DNA of 64,000 nt from Jiella avicenniae (GTDB taxonomy: Bacteria > Pseudomonadota > Alphaproteobacteria > Rhizobiales > Rhizobiaceae). The first letter of the stretch is position 1; the number at the start of each line of letters is the position of its first letter. A program made the position numbers and the translations under genes. Below, one piece after another: positions 43,646 through 51,385 of this stretch. The notes under the pieces are model-generated. The model made no database searches. It saw only the letters and a list, made by a program, of their open reading frames with translations, and had not been told where the DNA came from. The stretch spans positions 95,752 through 159,751 of the forward strand of contig NZ_JAJUWU010000019.1 of assembly GCF_021390325.1 (NCBI RefSeq), written 5' to 3'.

Positions 43646-45388
43646 ATGACCGAGAAAACCCACAATGTCGCGCCCGAATGGGGATCCGACGTGGTTGCAC
43701 AGACGCTGCGCGACCTCGATCTTCGCTACGTCGCCCTCAATCCGGGCGCCAGCTATCGCGGCATTCACGACAGCCTGGTGAATTTCACCGGCAACGATCC
43801 GGAAATCCTGCTCTGCGTCCACGAAGAAGCCGCCGTTGCGATCGCGCACGGATGGGCGAAGATCACCGGACGGCCGATGGCCGTGGCGCTTCATTCCAAC
43901 GTCGGGCTGATGCACGGGTCGATGGGCATTTTCAACGCCTTCTGCGACCGCGTTCCGATGGTCGTCGTCGGCGCGACCGGCCCGGTCGACGCGGCTCGCC
44001 GCCGGCCGTGGATCGAGTGGATCCATACCTCCCAGGATCAGGGCGCCCTGGTGCGCGACTTCATCAAATGGGACGATCAGCCGGGCAGCATCGCCGCCAC
44101 CCGCGACGCCTTGATACAGGGTGCGGCCATCGCCGCCACGGCCCCGCGCGGGCCGGTCTACGTCAATGTCGACGCCGCGCTGCAGGAGGAGAAGGTGACG
44201 CGTCCGCTCGCAGACGCGGACATAACCCGGCGTGGCGCATCCATCGCAGCCGCACCGGCCGCCGATCTCGTCGAGCGAGCGGCCGCCTTCCTCGCCGACG
44301 GCAAGAAGATCGTCTTCATGATGGGGCGCATGTCGCGCGACCTGACCGACTGGAACCGGCGCATCGCCCTTGCCGAATGCCTCGGCGCCCGTGTCGTCGC
44401 CGACTTCAAGACGGGCGCGACCTTTCCGACGGGGCACGAACTGGCGGTCGGCCGCGCCGGCTACTTTCCCGATCCCGATGCCAAGGCAGCGCTCGCCGAG
44501 GCCGACGTCATCGTCAATTTCGACTGGGTGGATTTCGGCGGCACGTTGCGTTCGGTCTTCCCGGACCAAGCCGTTCCGGCGAAAGTCATCTCGGCCTCGC
44601 TCGACGGTTTTGCCCATCGCGGCTGGTCGAAGGACGGCGGGGCCCACTATCCTGCCGACGTCTCGTTCCTCAACGAGCCCGACCAGGTCGTCCACGTGCT
44701 TGCCGACGCACTCGAAGCCAAGGATACGGAGAACCCCGGCCTGCCTTCTCTCGGAGCCCTTCCCGAAGGCGAGACGCTGACCCCGCAGGACGTCGCCGTG
44801 CTGCTTCGTTCCAAGCTCGACGGCGCGAAGCCCTGTCTCATCCGCGGCCCGTTGAGCTGGACCGGCGCGGACTGGCCGGTCGATCATCCCCTGGCCGCGC
44901 TCGGCTATGACGGCGGCGGCGGCATCGGTTCGGGCTGCGGCATGGCCGTCGGCGGGGCGCTCGCACTGCGCGACATGAACAGCGACCGCCTGCCGCTCGC
45001 CGTTCTCGGCGACGGCGACTTTCTGATGAACGCCTCGGCGCTCTGGACCGGCGTCAACAAAAAGGTTCCCCTCCTCGTCGTCGTGCTCAACAATCGCTCC
45101 TTCTACAACGACGAGGTTCATCAGGAGACGGTCGCCAGGCACCGCGACCGGCCGGTGGAAAACAAGCATGTCGGCATCGTCATGAACGGCCCGGACATCG
45201 ACGTCAGCTCGGTCGCACGGGGCTTCGGCGCCTGGAGCCCGGGCCTGATCAAGGGAAGCGACGCCCTGCTCGCGGCCGTGGATGAAGCGCTTTCGGTCGT
45301 CGGGAGCGGCGGAACGGCGGTCCTGGAAGTGGACACCGCGAAGGGCTACGCGCCTTCCATGGCCAACGCGCTGCGCGGAGCCTCCTGA
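43646..45388 (+). CDS. ThDP-dependent decarboxylase, benzoylformate decarboxylase-like, module B
   Basis: A 580-aa paralogue of the module A enzyme. E60 in LCVHEEAAVAIAHGWAK is the cofactor-activating Glu, H83 in ALHSNVGL stands in the benzoylformate-decarboxylase-like place, and the ThDP motif is GDGDFLMN ending VVLNNRSFYNDE. Where the module A enzyme has LNPGSS, this one has LNPGAS (A35), so the serine used by benzoylformate decarboxylase is replaced or shifted by one. This may reflect a different substrate. The 3' end overlaps the convergent LysR gene by 43 bases. The ribosome site is weak, so coupling to the dehydrogenase gene is likely. Confidence 0.8.
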   Translation: MTEKTHNVAPEWGSDVVAQTLRDLDLRYVALNPGASYRGIHDSLVNFTGNDPEILLCVHEEAAVAIAHGWAKITGRPMAVALHSNVGLMHGSMGIFNAFCDRVPMVVVGATGPVDAARRRPWIEWIHTSQDQGALVRDFIKWDDQPGSIAATRDALIQGAAIAATAPRGPVYVNVDAALQEEKVTRPLADADITRRGASIAAAPAADLVERAAAFLADGKKIVFMMGRMSRDLTDWNRRIALAECLGARVVADFKTGATFPTGHELAVGRAGYFPDPDAKAALAEADVIVNFDWVDFGGTLRSVFPDQAVPAKVISASLDGFAHRGWSKDGGAHYPADVSFLNEPDQVVHVLADALEAKDTENPGLPSLGALPEGETLTPQDVAVLLRSKLDGAKPCLIRGPLSWTGADWPVDHPLAALGYDGGGGIGSGCGMAVGGALALRDMNSDRLPLAVLGDGDFLMNASALWTGVNKKVPLLVVVLNNRSFYNDEVHQETVARHRDRPVENKHVGIVMNGPDIDVSSVARGFGAWSPGLIKGSDALLAAVDEALSVVGSGGTAVLEVDTAKGYAPSMANALRGAS

Positions 45389-46299
45389 GCCTTGAGGCCC
45401 TGCGAAAGGGTCTCCGCCAACGAAATCTGAAAATGGGACAGCTGCTTGCCCCGGCGCCGCACGAGGTAGACCGGGACGAGCAGCGTCATTCCGGGCGTTG
45501 CCAATACGCGGAGGCTTCCCGAGGCCAGCTCGTCGCGCACCGAGGACTGGAACAGGAACGCCGCTCCCGCTCCGGCCCGTACCGCCTGCTTGATCGACTC
45601 GGCGTGACCGAACTCCATCGCGATATGGCGACGCTGTACGCCGTGGGCGGCGAGACAATGCTCTTCGATCTCGCGCCGCGGGGTGCCGGATTGCGCGGTT
45701 ATGAACGGCATGCCCGACAGTTTCGCTTTGTCGAAGCTCTCGCCGGCGATGTTCGAACGGTCGGATGTGACGAGGATCAGCCGCTCGTCCATGATCTTCT
45801 TGATCTCGAGTCCCGTCGTGACGTGGCGCGGATCGAGAATGGTGAAGGCGAAATCGCAATCGCCGATATGGACGGCATCGGTGACCGATCCGGGCGTCGC
45901 GATGCGGACCGATATCTCACCCTTCGGATAAGTCGTGTGGAACTGCGAAATCAGTCCCGGCAGCACGTAAGAGCCGATCGTCATCGAAGCGCCGACCGTC
46001 GCCTTTCCGACGAAGCCGCGCTGGAATTCGGCCATTTCCCGTTCCATCTCGCGGGTGCGGCTGACCATCTCCCGCGCCCAGCCGTAGACCCTTTGACCCT
46101 CCTCGGTGAGGACGATCTTCCGCCCCATGCGGCCGGTCAGCGACGCTCCGAATTTGTCGGACAGCGCCTTCACGTGAGCGGACACGACGGGCTGCGCGAT
46201 ACCCAGTCTCTCGGCGGCACGCGAGAAGCTGCCGAGCTCCACGACGAGGCAGAAGACCTCCAGCTTGTGGATCGATATCTGGGCGACGAGAGAACGCAT
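45346..46299 (-). CDS. LysR family transcriptional regulator, module B
   Basis: An N-terminal HTH (SIHKLEVFCLVVELGSFSRAAERLGIAQPVVSAHVKALSDKFG) followed by the LysR substrate-binding domain (VGASMTIGSYVLPGLISQFHTTYPKGEISVRI). The length is 317 aa from ATG 46299. It is divergent from the class II aldolase gene, with an ATAGC-N6-GCTAT dyad a few bases upstream of its own start, as expected for autoregulation. A second copy of the dyad precedes the aldehyde dehydrogenase. LysR regulators of catabolic genes usually respond to a pathway intermediate. Confidence 0.9.
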   Translation of the reverse strand: MRSLVAQISIHKLEVFCLVVELGSFSRAAERLGIAQPVVSAHVKALSDKFGASLTGRMGRKIVLTEEGQRVYGWAREMVSRTREMEREMAEFQRGFVGKATVGASMTIGSYVLPGLISQFHTTYPKGEISVRIATPGSVTDAVHIGDCDFAFTILDPRHVTTGLEIKKIMDERLILVTSDRSNIAGESFDKAKLSGMPFITAQSGTPRREIEEHCLAAHGVQRRHIAMEFGHAESIKQAVRAGAGAAFLFQSSVRDELASGSLRVLATPGMTLLVPVYLVRRRGKQLSHFQISLAETLSQGLKAQEAPRSALAMEGA

Positions 46300-46301
46300 C
46301 G

Positions 46302-46317
46302 ATAGCCTGCATGCTAT
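46302..46317. promoter_or_regulatory. LysR-type box between lysR and the aldolase gene
   Basis: ATAGC-CTGCAT-GCTAT with a T-N11-A core. It lies 3 bases upstream of the LysR start codon and about 77 bases before the divergent aldolase gene. AT-rich sequence just to its right (ATATATATT) would hold the divergent -10 region. Confidence 0.65.
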
Positions 46318-46393
46318 AATCAGAGGAGAAATATATATTAGTCGGTGGGAATGCCGCAAGCTAAGCTCTACCCACCAATGGAGGAGGGGACGC

Positions 46394-47140
46394 ATGCTGG
46401 AAAAGGCTTCTCGTCGAAACGACGACATCATCCGCGACGCCACGGTGACCGAACTGGTCATGGCCAACCGCATTCTCGCGCGTGAGGACGTCATCGATGA
46501 CTTCGGCCACATCAGCGTGCGCAACCCGCTCAATCCGGATACGTACTTCCTGTCGCGCTCGCGTAGTCCGGCCGTCGTCACGCGGGCCGACATCATGGAG
46601 TTCACGCTCGACGGCGAGCCGATCGGGAGCGATACGCGCCGGCCCTATGCGGAGCGGCACATTCACGGTGCGATCTACAAGGACAGGCCCGACGTCAACG
46701 CTGTGACGCACCATCATGCGAGGTCGGTCCTGCCCTTCACCATGGTGGACGTGTCGTTGCGGCCGATGTTTCACATGGCCTCGGTCATCGGCAAGGACAT
46801 CAAAACCTGGGACAGCCAGGACGAGTTCGGCGACACCAACATGCTGGTCGACAGCATGGCGATGGGCCACTCGCTGTCACGGACGCTCGGCGACAACCGG
46901 GTCGCGCTCCTGCGCGGTCATGGCTGCATCTGCGCGGCGGCGGACGTCCGCTCCGTGATCATGGTTTCGATCGCCCTGAGAGACAACGCCGCCCTCATTC
47001 AGGAAACCCGGCAGCTCGGCGACGTCACCTATCTCACCGATGGCGAGATCGACATGGCGGGCAGGATGCTGTTGAGCGAAATGCCTTTGGCGCGTGCATG
47101 GGACTACTGGGTGGGGCGGGCCGGATTCCACGGCCTTTGA
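46394..47140 (+). CDS. Class II aldolase/adducin family protein, possible aromatic decarboxylase
   Basis: A zinc-dependent class II aldolase fold of 248 aa. The metal-binding His cluster is seen in ERHIHGAIYKDRPDVNAVTHHHAR, and a further His in LLRGHGCICA. Substrate-phosphate residues of sugar aldolases are not obvious. In phthalate and related pathways, members of this family (PhtC-type 3,4-dihydroxyphthalate decarboxylase) remove a carboxyl group from aromatic acids. Given the neighbours, a decarboxylase is more likely than a sugar aldolase. GGAGGGG precedes ATG 46394. Confidence 0.78.
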   Translation: MLEKASRRNDDIIRDATVTELVMANRILAREDVIDDFGHISVRNPLNPDTYFLSRSRSPAVVTRADIMEFTLDGEPIGSDTRRPYAERHIHGAIYKDRPDVNAVTHHHARSVLPFTMVDVSLRPMFHMASVIGKDIKTWDSQDEFGDTNMLVDSMAMGHSLSRTLGDNRVALLRGHGCICAAADVRSVIMVSIALRDNAALIQETRQLGDVTYLTDGEIDMAGRMLLSEMPLARAWDYWVGRAGFHGL

Positions 47141-47202
47141 GGCCTTGACGGCCGACCGAGGTGGGGGCCTCGGGACACATCAAATCTAGGGAGGAGACAG
47201 TC

Positions 47203-48156
47203 ATGCTGAAGCACACCGTCTACGGTTTCACCTTCGTCGCCGCATTGGCTCTTGCGGGGACGGCCAGCGCGCAGTCGCTCGGGATCGGCGCGGGCACGCA
47301 GGGTTCTCAGAACTACGCCGTCAATGCCGGTTTCGCGCAGTTCCTGTCCAACGAACTCGGCCTGGACGTTCGCGTGCAGGCCTATGGCGGATCCGGCCAG
47401 TCGATGCCGCTGATCGATGCGGGCCGCCTCGACCTTCAGCTCGTTCCGAGCCCCGACGTGGCGGCTGCGGTTCGCGGTGAAGAGCCGTTCGAAGGCCGGC
47501 CCCTGCAGAACCTTCGCGCCGTCGCCTCGCTCAGTTCGTCCGCATACGGCTTCATGGTGCGGGCCGACTCGGACCATACCAAGGTGTCCGACGTCAAAGG
47601 TCTGACGATCACCTACGGATACACCGCCCAGCCGACCCTGCGGGACCAGGTGGACGGCATTCTCGCCGCTGGCGGCCTGTCGATCGATGACATGAGCGTC
47701 GACAACGTCCCCTCGGTGCCGAACGGGGTCGACGACTTCATCGCCGGCAATGCCGACGTCGCCTTCTTCGCTCTGCAGGGCGGCAAGACGCGCGAGGCCG
47801 ATGCCTCGGTCGGCATACGCTGGCTGGCGGTCGAAAATACCCCCGAAGCCGAAGCCGCGATGCAGAAGTTCGTGCCGACCTCCTACGTGAAGGTGGTGCC
47901 CGCGGGGTCCGCGCCGGGCGTCAAGGAGGACACGCCGATGATGGGCTACGACTACGTGCTTGCCGTCGGTGCCCATGTGCCGGACGAGACGGTACGCCAG
48001 ATTCTGGAACTCGTTCACGACAATCCCGACAAGGTCCGCGGCATCCTCAAGACCTTCGCCGAGTTCTCGCCGGATGAGATGGCGCCTGACCTCAAGGGTA
48101 TCATGTATCACCCGGCAGCTTCCGCCTATTTCAAAGAAATCGTCCTGACGAAATAA
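47203..48156 (+). CDS. TAXI family TRAP solute-binding protein, module B
   Basis: A periplasmic binding protein with a signal peptide (MLKHTVYGFTFVAALALAGTASAQ). The TAXI fold begins LGIGAGTQGSQNYAVNAGFAQFLSNELGL, with YGGSGQSMPLIDAGRLDLQL following. The length is 317. GGGAGGAGA lies upstream of ATG 47203. It is operonic with the fused permease. It is clearly a different lineage from the module A TAXI protein, so the two systems may take up different substrates. Confidence 0.9.
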   Translation: MLKHTVYGFTFVAALALAGTASAQSLGIGAGTQGSQNYAVNAGFAQFLSNELGLDVRVQAYGGSGQSMPLIDAGRLDLQLVPSPDVAAAVRGEEPFEGRPLQNLRAVASLSSSAYGFMVRADSDHTKVSDVKGLTITYGYTAQPTLRDQVDGILAAGGLSIDDMSVDNVPSVPNGVDDFIAGNADVAFFALQGGKTREADASVGIRWLAVENTPEAEAAMQKFVPTSYVKVVPAGSAPGVKEDTPMMGYDYVLAVGAHVPDETVRQILELVHDNPDKVRGILKTFAEFSPDEMAPDLKGIMYHPAASAYFKEIVLTK

Positions 48157-48166
48157 GGTAACGGCG

Positions 48167-50146
48167 ATGATGTCGGAAGATGGTCGCGCGCCCGTCGTGG
48201 CGCGCGGGCCGATCGTGTGGCTGGAAAGCTTGGCCGGCACACTGATCGTCTTGCTCTCTGTCGCCTATGCCGGCGACCTGCACCGCTACATGGGCCTGTC
48301 GATCTACGACGCGCAGATTCTGGCTGCGGGCCTGACGCTGGCGCTCACCACCGGCTTTCTCGCCGTTGCGAGGAGATCGACGGGGCGGGTGATCCGTGCC
48401 TTGGCATTGGTGGCCGCGCTCGTCACGTTCGGTGTCGGCACCTATCTGTCCCTCGACTACATCCAGATCACGATGGAGGCCCCGTACCTGCCTTTCTGGT
48501 TGGTGCTTCTTTCCGGTGCGATCCTGGGCGCGCTGCTTCTCAACATCGTGCCGTCCGTCGGCTACGGCATCCTTGCGGTCGTTCTGGTCTTCATTCTCTA
48601 CGGTCTCTTCGGCGACCTGATGCCCGGCGCTTTCCGCAGCCGCGAGACGTTGCCGTCGGAACTCTTGATCTATCTCGCGACCGATGCCAACGGCATGCTC
48701 GGCGCCGCACTGAAGGTCGCCGTCGTCATCGTGGTTCCATACCTGCTCTTCGGCAAGCTGCTGTCGGCCTGCGGAGCAGCGAACTTCTTCAACGACGGGG
48801 CGTTGGCGCTGATGGGCCGCTTTCGCGGCGGCCCGGCGAAGGTCGCCGTGACGGCGTCCTCGCTGTTCGGCTCGATTTCGGGCAATGCCGTCGGCAACGT
48901 CGTCGGAACCGGTGTCGTGACAATCCCGATGATGAAGCGGGCGGGCTTCCAGCCTGCCTATGCAGGGGCGGTGGAAGCGACGGCCTCGACGGGCGGTCAG
49001 CTCGTGCCGCCGGTCATGGGAGCAGCCGCCTTCATCATGGCCGACATGATCCAGGTCGATTACGTGGACATCATGCTGGCGGCCCTGCCGGCGGCGATTC
49101 TCTACTACGTGGCGATCTTCATCAATGTCGACCTGAAAGCCGGTCGGCGCAATCTGCGCGCCGTGCCGCGTGACGAGATCCCGAGCGGCTGGGGCGCGTT
49201 GAAGGCGGGATGGCATTTCATCATACCGTTCGTCGTGCTTTTCTACGCGCTCTTCGCGCTCAACATGCGGCCCGAACGTGCCGCCGTCCTCGCCACCGTG
49301 GTGCTGCTCTTCGCGAGTTTCGTCTTCGGCTACAAGGGCGAGCGCATGAAACCGCGCGAACTCCTGCCGCTGATTGCCGACACCGGACGCTCGGCGCTCG
49401 ACCTCATCATCGTCTGCGCCGCCGCGGGCGTCATCATCGGTGTCCTCAACATCTCCGGCCTCGCCTTCAATCTGACGATGAACATCGTCGCGGCGAGCGG
49501 CAACAGCGTCGTGGTGCTGGCCGTCATCACGGCTTTGATCAGTATCGTCCTCGGCATGGGCATGCCGACCGTCGGCGTCTACATCCTGCTCGCGACCCTG
49601 GTCGCGCCGGCTCTGGTCGAGGTCGGCGTCCCGGTCATCGCGGCCCATCTCTTCGTCTTCTATTTCGGCCTTCTGTCGATGATCACGCCGCCGGTCGCGC
49701 TCGCGTCGTTCGCGGCTGCCAACATCGCGGGCGCATCTTCGTGGGCGACCAGCATCGAATCGATGAAACTTGCCTGGCCGGCCTACATCGTGCCGTTCCT
49801 CTTCATCTTTTCGCCGGCGTTGACCTTCGATGGCACATGGCTGCAAGTCGTCTGGACGTTGGCGACCGCGATCCTCGGCATCTACATGGTGACGGCTGCG
49901 ATCGTCGGTTTCTTCCGTCGGGACCTCAATATGGGCGAGAGGGCGGCCATCGGTGTCGCCGGCGTGCTGGCTCTCATGCCGGCCGGCCTGATGCCGGGCT
50001 TCATCTGGACGGACGTCGTCGGCGTCATCGGGTTCGGCGCGCTGTGCGCGCTGATCCGCCCGTCCGCCTCGGCGGAAGGCTCCCGTCACGTCGCGCAAGG
50101 CTCCGAGCGGCCGGTTCGAGCCGGCCACCGATCGCCTTTGGGCTGA
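48167..50146 (+). CDS. TRAP transporter fused permease (DctQM), TAXI type, module B
   Basis: A 659-residue fused permease. It has the same core motifs as module A: RGGPAKVAVTASSLFGSISGNAVGNVVGTGVVTIPMMKRAGF and AGAVEATASTGGQLVPPVMGAAAFIMAD. The later helices include LGMGMPTVGVYILLATLVAPAL. ATG 48167 lies 10 bases after the TAXI stop with a weak AAGG site; ATG 48170 is an equal choice. It ends the catabolic block; glpR begins 331 bases further. Confidence 0.92.
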   Translation: MMSEDGRAPVVARGPIVWLESLAGTLIVLLSVAYAGDLHRYMGLSIYDAQILAAGLTLALTTGFLAVARRSTGRVIRALALVAALVTFGVGTYLSLDYIQITMEAPYLPFWLVLLSGAILGALLLNIVPSVGYGILAVVLVFILYGLFGDLMPGAFRSRETLPSELLIYLATDANGMLGAALKVAVVIVVPYLLFGKLLSACGAANFFNDGALALMGRFRGGPAKVAVTASSLFGSISGNAVGNVVGTGVVTIPMMKRAGFQPAYAGAVEATASTGGQLVPPVMGAAAFIMADMIQVDYVDIMLAALPAAILYYVAIFINVDLKAGRRNLRAVPRDEIPSGWGALKAGWHFIIPFVVLFYALFALNMRPERAAVLATVVLLFASFVFGYKGERMKPRELLPLIADTGRSALDLIIVCAAAGVIIGVLNISGLAFNLTMNIVAASGNSVVVLAVITALISIVLGMGMPTVGVYILLATLVAPALVEVGVPVIAAHLFVFYFGLLSMITPPVALASFAAANIAGASSWATSIESMKLAWPAYIVPFLFIFSPALTFDGTWLQVVWTLATAILGIYMVTAAIVGFFRRDLNMGERAAIGVAGVLALMPAGLMPGFIWTDVVGVIGFGALCALIRPSASAEGSRHVAQGSERPVRAGHRSPLG

Positions 50147-50477
50147 CCGTCCTGCACGTCTGCCGCAATTGCCGGCTTTCGTTGCAGACGGTCCGGCCTT
50201 TCGCCTCGTTCACGGCGTCATCCTCCGCGATCGCCTCGTCGAGAGTGGTAAGGCCGGCGCCCTGAAGGGCCGGGGAGGCCGCCCGGGGGAGGGAACGGTC
50301 TGCGGACGGTACCGCCTCTGGCCGCCCCGCTGCGCTTCCGACCTCTTTCAGAAGCGGCGACCGCCGGGAATCCGGCTGCGGCGACGCTGGGCCGGTGCGG
50401 CGGGTCGCAGTTTCGTTCGTTGCGTTTCACTTTCGCTTTCCGCATGATCGGCTTCGCTTCAGGGGAGGAGCGCAATC
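50147..50477. other. 331-base gap before glpR, with TTTCG repeats
   Basis: There is no gene in the gap. At its right end, TTTCGTTC (50411-50418), GCGTTTC and TTTCGCTTTC (50431-50440) form a cluster of GlpR/DeoR-type half-sites about 40-65 bases before the glpR start, suggesting autoregulation. Confidence 0.5.
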
Positions 50478-51281
50478 ATGCTGTCCGAGCGTCAACTGCA
50501 AATTCTCGAAGCCGCCAAGCGATCCGGCAGGGTCGCCGTCGACGATCTCGCGGCCCGCTACGAAGTGTCGGTCCAGACGATCCGCAAGGATCTCAACGAC
50601 CTCTGCGACCAGCGGCTGCTCGCTCGCGTCCATGGCGGCGCGGTGTTGTCTTCCGGCGTCGAGAACGTCGGCTACGACGCGCGGCGGGTGATCGCGGCGG
50701 ACGAGAAGGCGGCGATCGGCCGCGCCGTCGCCGATCTGATCCCGGACCGGGCGTCGCTCTTCATCAACATCGGCACGACGACGGAGGCGGTGGCGCATGC
50801 GCTGCTGCGCCATGCCGGCCTGATGGTGATCACCAACAACATCAACGTCGCGACCGCACTCCGGCCCTATCCGGAGATGGAGGTGGTGATCGCTGGCGGC
50901 GTCGTGCGGCGCTCCGACGGGGGGATCGTCGGCGAGGCGGCGGTCGACTTCATCCGGCAGTTCAAAGTGGATTTCGCAGTGATCGGCGTCTCGGCGATCG
51001 ACGGCGACGGGTCGCTGCTCGACTTCGACTACCGGGAGGTGCGGGTCGCCCAGGCGATCATCGGCAATGCCCGCCACGTTATTCTCGCCGCCGATTCCTC
51101 GAAGTTCGAGCGTTCGGCGCCGGTTCGGATCGGCCATCTCGACCAGGTGCAGACATTCGTCACCGACCTGGCGCCGCCGGCCATCCGGTCGATCTGCGCG
51201 GCGGCCGAGGTGCGGATGATCGAGACGCGGCCGGAGGCGGCGGCACGCGGCAGCCCCGACGCGGATGACGCGAGGTCGTAA
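50478..51281 (+). CDS. glpR: DeoR/GlpR family transcriptional regulator
   Basis: An N-terminal DeoR helix-turn-helix (LSERQLQILEAAKRSGRVAVDDLAARYEVSVQTIRKDLNDLCD) and the C-terminal sensor domain with INIGTTTEAVAHAL and VIAGGVVRRSDGGIVGEAA, typical of sugar-phosphate-responsive regulators. The length is 267. Position before glpD and the glycerol transporter makes glycerol-3-phosphate the likely inducer. GGGGAGGAG precedes ATG 50478. Confidence 0.9.
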   Translation: MLSERQLQILEAAKRSGRVAVDDLAARYEVSVQTIRKDLNDLCDQRLLARVHGGAVLSSGVENVGYDARRVIAADEKAAIGRAVADLIPDRASLFINIGTTTEAVAHALLRHAGLMVITNNINVATALRPYPEMEVVIAGGVVRRSDGGIVGEAAVDFIRQFKVDFAVIGVSAIDGDGSLLDFDYREVRVAQAIIGNARHVILAADSSKFERSAPVRIGHLDQVQTFVTDLAPPAIRSICAAAEVRMIETRPEAAARGSPDADDARS

Positions 51282-51298
51282 CGGTTACGGAAATGCGA

Positions 51299-51326
51299 TT
51301 TCGTTTGACCTTCGTTTCTGTTTCGT
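51299..51326. promoter_or_regulatory. GlpR-type operator upstream of glpD
   Basis: Direct repeats TTTCGTTT (51299-51306), TTCGTTTC (51311-51318) and TTTCGT (51321-51326) at about 10-base phasing, followed by an AT-rich stretch and a GCAAT-TTA-ATTGC dyad at 51352-51364. Similar TTTCG repeats occur before glpR. The phasing suggests a protein bound along one face of the helix. Confidence 0.55.
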
Positions 51327-51385
51327 AATACCATCTCTCAAGTTCGCAATCGCAATTTAATTGCTGCAGTGCGAAGCGGGAGGCC

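Noticed and set aside
48131..50128. A 665-codon frame antisense to the module B TRAP permease
   Set aside because: Highly charged Asp/Arg/His composition with no fold, typical of antisense reading of a membrane-protein gene.
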